From PALSA-1004 sp963804885 (lineage in GTDB: Bacteria; Pseudomonadota; Gammaproteobacteria; Burkholderiales; SG8-41): a DNA stretch of 64,000 bases. A model generated the notes under the pieces. The model did no database searches. It saw only the letters and a program-made list of their open reading frames with translations, and was not told where the DNA came from. Location of the stretch: positions 124,001 through 188,000 of the forward strand of contig CAWDSF010000005.1 in assembly GCA_963804885.1 (NCBI GenBank). The letters are read 5' to 3'. A program made the translations under genes and the position numbers. Below are positions 18,042 through 28,096 of this stretch, piece by piece; the stretch's first letter is position 1, and every line of letters starts with the position of its first letter.

Positions 18042-19010
18042 TCATTGCGTGGGAATGCCGGAGTCCTTGACCACCTTCGCCCAGCGCGCCATTTCAGACC
18101 GGATGAAGGCGGTGAATTCATCGCGGCTGGTCGGCGCGACCTCGATGACGAGATCGGCGAGGCGCTGCTGCACGTCCGCTGCCTGCAACGTCTTCGTCAA
18201 ATCGGCGTGGAGTTTATCCAGGATAGGCACGGGCGTGCCGGCAGGCGCGCACATGCCGTACCACGAAGTCACGACGTAATCTGCGACCCCTGATTCGAGC
18301 ATGGTCGGGACCGCCGGCAGCCGCGCCGAGCGCGTCGCGGAAGTCACGGCGAGCGCGCGTATCTTGCCGGAAGCGATGTGCGGCAGCAGCGCGGGCAGAT
18401 TGGCGAGCATCACTGGAATCTGCCCGCCCATCAGGTCGGCGAGCGCCGGCATCGCGCCTTTATAGGCGATGTGCACCACGTTGATCCCGCTCGTCATTTT
18501 AAAGAGCTCCATGGACAAGTGCGGCGACGTGCCGACACCGGGCGAGCCGTAGCTCAATTTACCGGGATGGGCCTTCGCGTACGCAATGAATTCCGCGACC
18601 GATTTCGCCGGCAGCGATGGATGCACGATCAGCGCGTTGGCGGTGGTGGCGATGCGCGACACCATCGCGAAATCTCGGATGGGATCGTAGGGCAGCTTCG
18701 GGTATACCGCTGGCGCAATCGCACTGGACGCTATATTGCAGTGAAATAGCGTGTAGCCGTCGGGCGTCGCATTGGCCACGGCGGCGCCGGCGATGGTCCC
18801 GCCCGCGCCGACGCGGTTTTCCACCACGATCTGCTGGTCCCATAGCCGGGTCATGCGGTCCGCGACCAGCCGCGCGACGATGTCGGGGGAATCGCCGGCT
18901 GCGAACGCCACGACATAGCGCACTGTTTTGGCCGGATAGGATTGCGCGAAAGACGGCGCGCCCGGCCATGTCAGCGCGGCAAACGCGCCGGCAACGAGCA
19001 ACATTTTCAT
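18042..19010 (-). CDS. Bug family (TctC) periplasmic solute receptor
   Basis: 322 aa. Signal peptide MKMLLVAGAFAALTWPGAPSFA, then SYPAKTVRYVVAFAAGDSPDIVAR: the usual PGG loop is replaced by AAGDSPD, so ligand contacts probably differ. ENRVGAGGTIAG, DGYTLF, LPYDPIRDFAMV and PAGTPVPIL are present. ATG 19010 with a GGAGGG site. First gene of the two-receptor unit; the pair may bind different substrates of one pathway. Confidence 0.92.
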   Translation of the reverse strand: MKMLLVAGAFAALTWPGAPSFAQSYPAKTVRYVVAFAAGDSPDIVARLVADRMTRLWDQQIVVENRVGAGGTIAGAAVANATPDGYTLFHCNIASSAIAPAVYPKLPYDPIRDFAMVSRIATTANALIVHPSLPAKSVAEFIAYAKAHPGKLSYGSPGVGTSPHLSMELFKMTSGINVVHIAYKGAMPALADLMGGQIPVMLANLPALLPHIASGKIRALAVTSATRSARLPAVPTMLESGVADYVVTSWYGMCAPAGTPVPILDKLHADLTKTLQAADVQQRLADLVIEVAPTSRDEFTAFIRSEMARWAKVVKDSGIPTQ

Positions 19011-19205
19011 GATCGCCCTCCCCCGTTTTGCGCCTATCCTGACACACCGACCCCGTTTTATGGAAGCGTGTTCGCATGTAAATTTCCGCCGGGGCCCGTG
19101 GAAACTTGACTGCGCCCGCCCGCAGGGACAAGCTTTCACGCGCGCACAAGATTCGTTCGGCGAACGGCGCCACGACTGTAAAATTCATTGGCGAGGGAGG
19201 ACGAT

Positions 19206-20231
<1,026 letters not shown>

Positions 20232-20274
20232 GCGGCCCGTGCTACGCACGGCACTTCACAAAAAAGGAACGTCC

Positions 20275-21327
20275 ATGTCGCATCGCCTGCCTGACCGTTA
20301 CGCCACGCTCGCATTTTTCTTTGCGTCTGCGCTGCTGCTCAGCACCGAGGCATTGAGCCAGCGCGTGCACGAGCTGATGCCGAGCCCGGAAACTGTCCAC
20401 GTCGGCAATTTCAACGCGGCGCTCAAGCCGGTGCTGACCGTCGAATCAGGCGACATCGTCGTGCTTGAAAGTGCCGGCGCAATCGCGCCCGATGCAGTCG
20501 ATAAATCCGGTGTCGTGCCGCCCAGCGCGGTGCCCGAGTACGTGCGCGCGATCGCGAGGGAAGTAAAAGATCGCGGCCCCGGCGGACACATACTCACCGG
20601 GCCCATAGCGGTAAACGGCGCGATGCCCGGCGACGTGCTGGAAGTGCGCGTGCTGGCGGTAGACCTCGCCGTCGACTACGGCTACAACACGCAGCGCCCG
20701 TATCAAGGCGCTCTGCCGGATGAATTTCCGGCGTTCTGGCAGCGCGTAATTCCAATCAATCGCGCGGCGAAAACCGCCGAAGTCGCGCGCGGCGTCGTCA
20801 TTCCGCTCACGCGGCCGTTCTTCGGCATCATGGGCGTGGCGCCGCATCCTTCGATGGGTCGTATCAGCAGCGCGCCGCCCGGGGTGCACGCCGGCAATAT
20901 GGACAACAAGGATCTCGCGGCCGGCGCGATTTTGTATCTGCCTGTGCACATGGCAGGCGCCATGTTTTCCGCGGGCGATGCGCATGCGGCGCAGGGCCAC
21001 GGCGAAGTCGACTTGACGGCGATCGAGACCGGCCTGCGCGGCCGTTTCCAGCTGATCGTGCGCAAGGACATGAAAAAACTCACGTGGCCGCGCGCCGAAA
21101 CGCCAACCCACTGGATGGTGATGGGATTGCATCCCAATCTCGAGGAAGCGATGAAAATCGCCGTGCGCGAAACGCTTGACTTCATCACCGAGCGCTTTCC
21201 GCATCTCACGCGCCGCGAAGCGTACATGATCGCGAGCGTTGCCGTCGATTATCATGTGACCCAGGTCGTCGACGGCACCAAGGGGATACACGGGATGATA
21301 CCGAAGGCCATCTTCACGGATCGTTGA
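20275..21327 (+). CDS. Exported acetamidase/formamidase (FmdA/AmdA) family protein
   Basis: 350 aa. Signal peptide (RYATLAFFFASALLLSTEALS), then the FmdA_AmdA fold: PETVHVGNFNAALKPVLTVE, GPGGHILTGPIAVNGAMPGD, FFGIMGVAPHP, PPGVHAGNMDNKDL and GDAHAAQGHGEV. The last three are the conserved metal/active-site blocks of the family, which hydrolyses formamide or short amides; true substrates of the exported group are uncertain. ATG 20275 follows AAAGGAA. Begins a tight run of genes: Bug after 7 bases, then Ldh-like, amidohydrolase and Bug. Confidence 0.92.
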   Translation: MSHRLPDRYATLAFFFASALLLSTEALSQRVHELMPSPETVHVGNFNAALKPVLTVESGDIVVLESAGAIAPDAVDKSGVVPPSAVPEYVRAIAREVKDRGPGGHILTGPIAVNGAMPGDVLEVRVLAVDLAVDYGYNTQRPYQGALPDEFPAFWQRVIPINRAAKTAEVARGVVIPLTRPFFGIMGVAPHPSMGRISSAPPGVHAGNMDNKDLAAGAILYLPVHMAGAMFSAGDAHAAQGHGEVDLTAIETGLRGRFQLIVRKDMKKLTWPRAETPTHWMVMGLHPNLEEAMKIAVRETLDFITERFPHLTRREAYMIASVAVDYHVTQVVDGTKGIHGMIPKAIFTDR

Positions 21328-21334
21328 GTCCATC

Positions 21335-22306
21335 ATGTACCGAACCATCGCCCTCATTGCGGCCAGTCTCTTGTTAACGGCGGCCGACGGCTGGAGCCAG
21401 GGCACCGGCTATCCGTCCAAAGTCGTGCGCATCGTGAATCCGGTCGCGCCCGGCGGCAATCAGGAAACGATCGCGCGCACCGTGGCCGATCAATTGACAC
21501 GCATATTAGGCCAGCCGTTCGTGATCGAGAGCCGGCCTGCCTCGAGCGCGATCGTCGGCACGCGTTATGTGAAGAGCGCGCCACCGGATGGATACACGCT
21601 GCTTGCGATCTCGAACACCTTCGTGCGCGTGCCCGCCATGATGGCGGAGCCCGGTTACGATCCCGTCAGGGATTTCGCGGCAATTTCGATGACGGGCGAA
21701 GTGCCGCTCGTGCTCGTGATCAATCCCGCGTTGCCGGTCAAAACGGTCAAAGAATTTATTGCGCTCGCCAAGCAACGCCCCGGCGAATTGACCAGCGCGT
21801 CGTCCGGCGTCGGCTCGACCGGGCACGTCGCGACTGAAATCTTCAGCCGGCAAGCCGGGGTGCGCATGCTCAACATTCAATACAAGGGGGCGGCGCCGGC
21901 GGTGATAGATCTCGTCGGCGGACACGTGATGCTGCGATTCGATCAGGTTACTACGTCGCTGCCGTTCATCCGGTCAGGCAAGCTGCGCGCGCTCGCCGTC
22001 TCGAGCACCAAACGTTCGCCCGCGCTGCCCGACGTGCCGACCATGGTGGAAGCCGGCCTGCCCGACTTCAAGGACACCACGTTCAACGGCCTGATGGCGC
22101 CGGCCGGGACGCCGCGCGAGGTGGTCGAGCGGTTGCGTGACGGCGTCGCCAAAGCAGCGGCGAACAGCGAAACTCACCAGCGTTTGCTGGATTTCGGGAT
22201 CGAGCTCACCGCCAGCCCATCGCCCGAAGAGTTCGCCGGCTTCCTCCGCAAGCAGGTCGAGGAGTTCGCTATACTCGCCCGGCAGACCGGCATGGCTGTG
22301 AAATAA
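21335..22306 (+). CDS. Bug family (TctC) periplasmic solute receptor
   Basis: 323 aa. Signal peptide MYRTIALIAASLLLTAADGWS. Mature domain GYPSKVVRIVNPVAPGGNQET, ESRPASSAIVG, DGYTLL, IQYKGAAPAV, PAGTPREVVE. The loop after PGG is NQET instead of GTD, so the bound group may differ. Second gene of the formamidase-Bug-Ldh-amidohydrolase-Bug run, with gaps of 7 and 31 bases. Confidence 0.93.
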   Translation: MYRTIALIAASLLLTAADGWSQGTGYPSKVVRIVNPVAPGGNQETIARTVADQLTRILGQPFVIESRPASSAIVGTRYVKSAPPDGYTLLAISNTFVRVPAMMAEPGYDPVRDFAAISMTGEVPLVLVINPALPVKTVKEFIALAKQRPGELTSASSGVGSTGHVATEIFSRQAGVRMLNIQYKGAAPAVIDLVGGHVMLRFDQVTTSLPFIRSGKLRALAVSSTKRSPALPDVPTMVEAGLPDFKDTTFNGLMAPAGTPREVVERLRDGVAKAAANSETHQRLLDFGIELTASPSPEEFAGFLRKQVEEFAILARQTGMAVK

Positions 22307-22337
22307 GCTTTCTTCTGTTTTTCCATCTGGAGCATCC

Positions 22338-23345
22338 GTGAAATTCCTTTCCGACACGCGAGTCCACTTGAGCGCGGACGAAGCGCTGGCGCTCGCCGTG
22401 CAGTCGCTGCAAAAAATCGGCTACGACGCGGAGGAGGCGCGCATCATCGCCGATCACGTCGTCGACGCGGCGCTATGCGGCTACGAATACTCGGGCCTGC
22501 CCAAAATACTCAACGTCGCCGAGCATCGTCAGCTCAAAGAACCGCGGCGTCCGATGCGCGCCATTCGCGAAACGTCCATCTCGGCGCTGTTCGACGGCGG
22601 CAACAACAACGGCATGGTGACGATGTACCGCGCGACAGAGGTCGCGATCGCCAAGGCGCGTGAGCATGGCATGGCGGTTGTCGGCGTCAACAATTCATGG
22701 GTCAGCGGGCGCAGCGCCCACTACGTCGAAATGGCGGCGCGCGCCGGACTGATCGGCCTCCACAGCGTGAGCAGCCGCATCCACGTTGCCGCCCCCGGGT
22801 CGAGCGGGCCCGCGACCGGCACCAATCCGATCGCGTTCGGTTTTCCCACGGCGGACGAGCCTTTCGTAATCGATCTCGGTGCCGCGGCGTTCATGGGCAC
22901 CGACCTTATATTCCAGGAGCGCCGCAACGCCGTCCTGCCGGAAAACGTCGCCATCGACGTCGACGGCAAGCCGACGCGCGACCCGGCGCGCGTGCATGCG
23001 ATCCTGCCGTTCGGCGGCTACAAGGGGTTCGCGCTCGGATTGGCGATGCAGGCCTTGGGCGTGCTCGCGGGCTCGGGATTGGGTGACGACAAGACATACG
23101 GCTATCTGATCATGACGATCAAGCCGGATCTGATGGTGCCGCTCGACGATTTCAAACGCGACATGAGCGGGATGCTCGCACGCGTCAAGGCCACGCCGCG
23201 CCAGCCCGGCGTCGATGAAATCCGGCTGCCAGGCGAGCGCGCGTTTCGCGAGCGCGCGCGTCATCAGCGCGACGGCATCGAGATCGACCGCGCAATCTAC
23301 GATACGCTGCTGGCATTGCCGCAGGGAAAACTGCCCGCGCGCTGA
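22338..23345 (+). CDS. Ldh family (malate/L-lactate/ureidoglycolate dehydrogenase type) oxidoreductase
   Basis: 335 aa NAD(P)-dependent dehydrogenase of the Ldh_2 fold, not related to classic Rossmann LDH. GTG start with a GGAG site. Motifs: GYEYSGLPKILN (substrate-side helix), GMAVVGVNNSWVSGRSAHYVEMAA (the family's catalytic region, which normally carries HFG/HYG), ATGTNPIAFGFPT (cofactor and active-site loop), LPFGGYKGFALGLAMQAL. Substrate is probably a 2-hydroxy acid; the neighbouring Bug receptors and amidohydrolase suggest a carboxylate pathway. Confidence 0.92.
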   Translation: MKFLSDTRVHLSADEALALAVQSLQKIGYDAEEARIIADHVVDAALCGYEYSGLPKILNVAEHRQLKEPRRPMRAIRETSISALFDGGNNNGMVTMYRATEVAIAKAREHGMAVVGVNNSWVSGRSAHYVEMAARAGLIGLHSVSSRIHVAAPGSSGPATGTNPIAFGFPTADEPFVIDLGAAAFMGTDLIFQERRNAVLPENVAIDVDGKPTRDPARVHAILPFGGYKGFALGLAMQALGVLAGSGLGDDKTYGYLIMTIKPDLMVPLDDFKRDMSGMLARVKATPRQPGVDEIRLPGERAFRERARHQRDGIEIDRAIYDTLLALPQGKLPAR

Positions 23346-23391
23346 CGCCGCCGGCGGGGCATGCAGCAAACTATCGAACGAGGAGACGTCG

Positions 23392-24441
23392 TTGAAGAAA
23401 CCTTATGAATTTCGCGGCCACGCGTATCGCACGCTGGCCGAGGCCGAAGAATGGACGCGGCAGCGGCACGAGCCGGCGCTCGAGCCGGCACTCGCGATCA
23501 TCGACCCGCATCATCACGTCTGGGACGATCAGCGCGGCCGCTATCTCACGCACGAGCTCGCGGCGGATGTCGGCAGCGGCCACAACGTCGTCGCCACGGT
23601 TTTCGTCGAAGCGGGCGTTATGTACCGAGCCGACGGTCCGATCGAGTTGAAGCCGGTCGGCGAAGTCGAGTTCGTCAACGGCATCGCCGCGATGGGCGCG
23701 AGCGACAACTACGGCAGGGCGCGCCTGTGCGCGGGCATCGTCGGCCATGCGGACTTGATGCTCGGCGACAAGGTCACGCCGGTGCTCGAAGCGCTGGGCG
23801 CCGCCGGCAACGGCCGCTTCAAGGGCATCCGCTACGGCACCATCTGGGACGAGGGCAACGCGGCGAAGTTCGGCCGCCATCAGGTGCCGCGGCACCTGAT
23901 GCGCGATCCGACGTTCCGCAAGGGATTTGCGCGCCTGCAGCGGGATCATCTCTCGTTCGAAGCGTGGCTCTTTCATCCGCAGCTCGACGATCTCGCCGAC
24001 CTCCTGCGCGCATTTCCCGAGTCCAACGTCGTGATGAACCACTGCGGCGGCCTGCTCGGCATCCCGCCCTACGAGGGCAAACGCGAAGAAGTCTTCAAGG
24101 TTTGGCACGCGCACATCCGCAATCTCGCGCAGTTCCCCAATCTCTCGGTCAAAATCGGAGGGCTCGGCATGCTGTATTGCAATTGGGACTTTCATTTGCG
24201 CGACCAGCCGCCTTCGTCGGAGGATCTCGCGGCCGCCTGGCGTCCCTACGTCGAGGCCTGCATCGACGCTTTCGGCGCGGAGCGCTGCATGATGGAAAGC
24301 AATTTTCCGCCCGACAAGCAGACGTGCGGCTACAGCGTGCTGTGGAATGCATTCAAGCGCATCACCAAAAGCTGCTCGGCGGCGGAGAAGGCGGCGCTGT
24401 ATAGCGGCACTGCCGCGCGCGTTTACCGGCTCGCGATCTAG
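23392..24441 (+). CDS. Amidohydrolase 2 family metal-dependent hydrolase
   Basis: 349 aa TIM-barrel hydrolase or decarboxylase. TTG start at 23392 with a GAGGAG site; ATG-like extensions upstream would overlap the Ldh gene. IDPHHHVWDD is the first metal-binding strand. Further blocks are FKGIRYGTIWDE, NVVMNHCGGLLG (metal/His strand) and MMESNFPPDKQTCGYSVLW, with the terminal acidic and SNFP region. This subgroup includes 2-pyrone-4,6-dicarboxylate lactonase-like and decarboxylase-like enzymes. Fourth gene in the run, 46 bases after Ldh and 6 before a Bug receptor. Confidence 0.93.
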   Translation: MKKPYEFRGHAYRTLAEAEEWTRQRHEPALEPALAIIDPHHHVWDDQRGRYLTHELAADVGSGHNVVATVFVEAGVMYRADGPIELKPVGEVEFVNGIAAMGASDNYGRARLCAGIVGHADLMLGDKVTPVLEALGAAGNGRFKGIRYGTIWDEGNAAKFGRHQVPRHLMRDPTFRKGFARLQRDHLSFEAWLFHPQLDDLADLLRAFPESNVVMNHCGGLLGIPPYEGKREEVFKVWHAHIRNLAQFPNLSVKIGGLGMLYCNWDFHLRDQPPSSEDLAAAWRPYVEACIDAFGAERCMMESNFPPDKQTCGYSVLWNAFKRITKSCSAAEKAALYSGTAARVYRLAI

Positions 24442-24447
24442 AGTCAC

Positions 24448-25413
24448 ATGCAATCCCGGGCCGCCCTGCTCGCGGCGATTGCACTCACGGCGCAAGCGGC
24501 CGCAGCGGCGCAGGCGTACCCGGAAAAACCCGTGCGCGTCGTGGTGCCGGCGACGGCCGGCGGCGCGCTCGACGTGGTCGCGCGGCAGCTGATGCAAAAG
24601 CTCGGCGAGAGTCTGAACGCGCAGTTCATCGTCGACAACCGCGGCGGCGCGGCGGGCTCGATCGGCGCGGAAAACGTCGCACGCGCCGCAGCGGACGGCT
24701 ACACGCTGATGTTCGCGTCTTCGAGCGTGCTCGCCATCAATCCCACGCTGGGCGCGAAAACAACTTACGACATCCTGCGCAATTTCGCGCCGGTAATATT
24801 GGTCGGCTACGCGCCCAACGTGCTCGCGGTGCATCCGTCGCTGCCTGCGCGCACGGTGAAAGAACTTATCGCCGTCGCGAAAGCGAGACCGGGCACGCTC
24901 GCGTTCGCCTCGAACGGCGCCGGCACCCTGAGCCATCTGACCGCGGCACTTTTCATGCAGCAGGCCAAAATCGACATGCTGCACGTGCCCTACAAGAGCG
25001 CGGCGCCCGCCGTGATTGCCGCCGCGGCGGGAGAAGTGCCGGTGATCTTCTCCGCCTACCCGAGCGTTTCGACCCAGATGCAGGCGGGCAAGTTGCGGGG
25101 CCTGGCCGTCACCAGCGCGAAGCGCATTGCCGCGGCGCCGGCGCTTCCTACGATAGCCGAGGCGGCGTTGCCCGGTTTCGAATCGACGCAGTGGTGGGGA
25201 TTTTACGCACCCGCGGGAACGCCGGCCGAAATCGTCGCCCGGCTCAATCGCGAAATGAACCTGATCCTCGCTACCGCCGACACGCGTAAACGCCTTGCCG
25301 CGGAAGGCGCCGAGCCCGCGGGCGGCAGCCCATCCGATCTCGGCGCTTACCACCGGGCGGATTACGAACGGTGGGAGAAAGTGATACGCGCGGCCGGCAT
25401 CAAAGCCGACTGA
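24448..25413 (+). CDS. Bug family (TctC) periplasmic solute receptor
   Basis: 321 aa. Signal peptide MQSRAALLAAIALTAQAAAAA, then AYPEKPVRVVVPATAGGALDVVAR, where the usual PGGGTD is TAGGALD. DNRGGAAGSIGA, DGYTLM, VPYKSAAPAVI, PAGTPAEIVA. Last gene of the formamidase-to-Bug run; two receptors bracket the two enzymes. Convergent with the chalcone isomerase-like gene. Confidence 0.93.
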   Translation: MQSRAALLAAIALTAQAAAAAQAYPEKPVRVVVPATAGGALDVVARQLMQKLGESLNAQFIVDNRGGAAGSIGAENVARAAADGYTLMFASSSVLAINPTLGAKTTYDILRNFAPVILVGYAPNVLAVHPSLPARTVKELIAVAKARPGTLAFASNGAGTLSHLTAALFMQQAKIDMLHVPYKSAAPAVIAAAAGEVPVIFSAYPSVSTQMQAGKLRGLAVTSAKRIAAAPALPTIAEAALPGFESTQWWGFYAPAGTPAEIVARLNREMNLILATADTRKRLAAEGAEPAGGSPSDLGAYHRADYERWEKVIRAAGIKAD

Positions 25414-25422
25414 CCGGCTCTG

Positions 25423-26029
25423 TTACAGGCCGAGCATCGCCCTCTTCAGTTTCGGATCCTTGGGCCGATCGCCGAGCCACACGCGCATCAGCGCCTGGTT
25501 GAAATCCGCGCCGGGAATCCGGTATTGCTCCTTCCCGTCGATCCGTAGCGTGGTACCGAACTTCGGCAGGTAATCGATCAGTATCTCAGTGCCCTCGCGC
25601 ACGTCCGGCAGCGTTTCCAAAAAATCGTTCAGCTGCGCGATCCGCGCGGCGAGCGGTCTGCGCTCTTCGCTCGTCAGCGTGTCGCGCAACGCATCGTTGG
25701 TCGAGGTCGTGAACTGTTTTGCCGTTACGCTGCGCAGGAAATGGAGCGCCAGCCGCCTGCGGCTGGTCCCGCATGATGATGGCTTCGCCGTCTTCGTTCC
25801 TCGAGGGCAGATACAAAGCCGACACGTAGACCTTGAAGATGGCCTGCTCGCGCACGCCGGCGCCGTTCAACACGAGCTCGGGACCATTGGGCATGCGCAC
25901 CTGCTCGGGCAGCCGCACGCCTTCGAGCTGGGCGGCGTTCGCGACACTGCAAATAAAAAAGAAGGCGACGCCCAGCGCAGTCGCGCTGAGCGTGCCTTCC
26001 CGTCTCCAGCCTAAGTGGCCGGGTGCCAT
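25423..26029 (-). CDS. Chalcone isomerase-like exported protein, with an apparent +1 frameshift
   Basis: About 201 aa once corrected. Signal peptide region SATALGVAFFFICSVANAA, then QLEGVRLPEQVRMPNGPELV and IFKVYVSALYLPSR, the opening of the chalcone isomerase-like (CHI) fold found in many exported proteobacterial proteins. One extra base near 25756 (aggcggctgg, expected agcggctgg) moves the frame; RLALHFLRSVTAKQFTTS then leads into EERRPLAARIAQLNDF and YRIPGADFNQALMRVWLGD. These proteins are not known to be flavonoid enzymes. The catalytic role is unknown. Confidence 0.85.
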
Positions 26030-26050
26030 GACTGCGGCGCGGCCCGGCGT

Positions 26051-26350
26051 CTAGTAGCTGCGTTCCGATTCCACAGTCGTGCGGGACTTATATTCCCGGC
26101 TCGTGCTTGACTTGGGCTCCTGGCCGTAAGTGACAGTCGAGCTCGTGGTCTCAGATTTCTTGCGCCCAAAGATTCCTTTCTTGGATTTGGTCGTGGTCGT
26201 CTCTTCAACCCGCGGGTTGGCAACCACGGGCGCTTCCACGGTCGTCGACTTTTCTATCGTCGTCTCCCTCGACTCCGTTGCGGCTTGCGCCACGCTGAGG
26301 GTAGTGCCGAATGCCAGTGCGACAACGCTCGAAATAATGGTGATCTTCAT
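26051..26350 (-). CDS. Small secreted Thr/Ser/Lys-rich protein
   Basis: 99 aa. Signal peptide MKITIISSVVALAFGTTLSVAQA. The mature chain is low complexity: many TTT, ESRE and KS runs, GIFGRKKSE, and ends in TTVESERSY. GGAG site before the ATG. No domain recognised. Lower GC and more A-rich than the neighbours, as expected for such composition. Lies 21 bases before the chalcone isomerase-like start on the same strand. Confidence 0.8.
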   Translation of the reverse strand: MKITIISSVVALAFGTTLSVAQAATESRETTIEKSTTVEAPVVANPRVEETTTTKSKKGIFGRKKSETTSSTVTYGQEPKSSTSREYKSRTTVESERSY

Positions 26351-26619
26351 GTGATAAAGCTCCGTTAAAAAATATCGGGAAGCGGGGTGAATTCCGCCGA
26401 AGATATTGCCGCCGACCGGCCCGCGAGCGGGCAGTCAACGTATTGTTAATTTAACGGGTGGCAGCGCTCGCGCAAATCGGAGCAATCCGATTAAACGGTA
26501 AGAAATACGTCAGCCGCATTTCCGCCGTCGGACACGCAACCACGTCATCTAACGCAGCAGTAAGACGGGTCTTACGCTTCGATTCGATTGGAACGGACGC
26601 GCCAGTCGCGTCGCACGCT

Positions 26620-27339
26620 TCAGCCGAGCGAACCCGCGAGATCGCGCAGCGTCTGCCGGGGGTTGTCCTTGATCGGCGAACCGTGCGAAACCAGGATGCG
26701 CTTCAGGGATTCGATCTCCGACCATTGCAGCAATTGCGCACGCAAGGCCTTGGCATCATCGATAATCGCAAGCTTCACCACTTTGGGAATTTGCGCGGCT
26801 TTGCCGGCGAAACCGACGAGGCGCAGCAGCCAGCCGCCGACACCGGATTCGTCGCGGATGTTGCCGACGACATCATTCAACACCAATGTCGTGCCGTTCG
26901 CGGTGCGCACCACCAGCGCCGCTTCGCGCCCACGGGTGCCGGGGACCACGACGAAGTGCACATTCGGGTCGTCAAATTGCGGCGCTGCCGTGTCGACCTT
27001 GACCACCTCTTCGACTTTCTCGCGCGCGCCGGCCGGCGCGACCACCTGCATCGCGGGATAGCGGTCCTTCCAGATTTTCGCGTCGAGGCGATGCTTGTCG
27101 CTTGGGACTATCAGGAAAGCGGGCCGGCCGAACGCTTCGAGCCCGGCCATCTCGTCGTCGTCCAACGCGATCGCACTGAACACCGCGAGCCGCGAGCCTG
27201 TGAGCCTCACCACAGTCATGCGCCGCGGCAGGTCCATCAGTGGCATGTGGATTTTGCCGACGACGGTCATGATGTTCTCGTCGATTTGGGCGAGCCGCCC
27301 GTGCGGCAGGACTTTCCAGTGCTGAAGTGGTTTGCCCAT
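26620..27339 (-). CDS. DUF4336-like, metallo-beta-lactamase-fold protein
   Basis: 239 aa. The N-terminal text LPRRMTVVRLTGSRLAVFSA and LEAFGRPAFLIVPSDKHRLD matches the DUF4336 layout, a degenerate metallo-beta-lactamase fold in which VAPNxxHH is usual; here it is VPSDKHRLD, so metal ligands are partly lost. Later blocks: FVVVPGTRGREAALVVRTAN and ILVSHGSPI. The ATG follows AAGGAGCG. Function unknown; probably a cytoplasmic hydrolase relative. Confidence 0.8.
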   Translation of the reverse strand: MGKPLQHWKVLPHGRLAQIDENIMTVVGKIHMPLMDLPRRMTVVRLTGSRLAVFSAIALDDDEMAGLEAFGRPAFLIVPSDKHRLDAKIWKDRYPAMQVVAPAGAREKVEEVVKVDTAAPQFDDPNVHFVVVPGTRGREAALVVRTANGTTLVLNDVVGNIRDESGVGGWLLRLVGFAGKAAQIPKVVKLAIIDDAKALRAQLLQWSEIESLKRILVSHGSPIKDNPRQTLRDLAGSLG

Positions 27340-27571
27340 TGTCTGCGCTCCTTGGCCGGCGCGGATGCGGCGACCATCCGCTTAACTTGGGAGCGTATGC
27401 CCAACAACCAGCGCTGGCTGTCAGGCGAAGGATGAAGCGGCTGTAGGAAGACAAACCGACGGATGAGAAGCCGCGCTATTGAACTGGCCCTCTCGGACAC
27501 CGGTCAAAACGTAGCCAGGCGAGGTGCGCCGCAAGCACATTCAAACCGAAATCAACAGCGAGTCACTAACT

Positions 27572-28069
27572 ATGGATCTGCAAGCCGCTCTCGACGGGGA
27601 AAACATCGGGAACACCGATAGCGCCACCGCGATACTCAAGCGCGATCACCAGGCGATGCGCAAGGCCTTCGCGAAGTATCGCGAGCTCATGAATGATGTG
27701 GCCGCGCAGCGCGCAGCCGTCGCGCAGGATATCTGCATGCAATTCGAATTGCACTTTGCGGTGACGCGTGAGATTTTCTATCCGGCAATGGGCGGCCACG
27801 AGCTCGTGCGGGAGCTGCTCGAAGCGCAGGAGGATGTGCAGGAATGCGTCGAGACGCTGCGCAACGCGCGGGCCCTGGCCGAATCCGAACTCGATTCGAC
27901 CACGGTCCGGCTGATGGAACTCGCGGACTTTTATATCTGCAAGGAAAGGCACCTCATTGCCGCCGCCGACCAGGACGGCGGCCGCGACCTTGACTCACTG
28001 GGCGCGCGCATGATCGAACTGCGCAAGAAGATTGCCGGCGCAGTCGAAGACCTGGAAAGCCGCAGCTGA
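27572..28069 (+). CDS. Hemerythrin-like four-helix protein
   Basis: 165 aa from ATG 27572 (an in-frame GTG at 27524 would add 16 residues). Helices ILKRDHQAMRKAFAKYRELM, FELHFAVTREIFYPAM and then AQEDVQECVETL follow the hemerythrin HHE layout. The first H and the HxxxE pair are present, but the later helices show D/E where histidines usually sit, so the diiron site is probably incomplete. Similar proteins in betaproteobacteria are annotated as hemerythrin HHE domain proteins, linked to oxygen or NO sensing. Confidence 0.75.
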   Translation: MDLQAALDGENIGNTDSATAILKRDHQAMRKAFAKYRELMNDVAAQRAAVAQDICMQFELHFAVTREIFYPAMGGHELVRELLEAQEDVQECVETLRNARALAESELDSTTVRLMELADFYICKERHLIAAADQDGGRDLDSLGARMIELRKKIAGAVEDLESRS

Positions 28070-28096
28070 ACGCAGCTGAACTAACGCGCGCGTGAC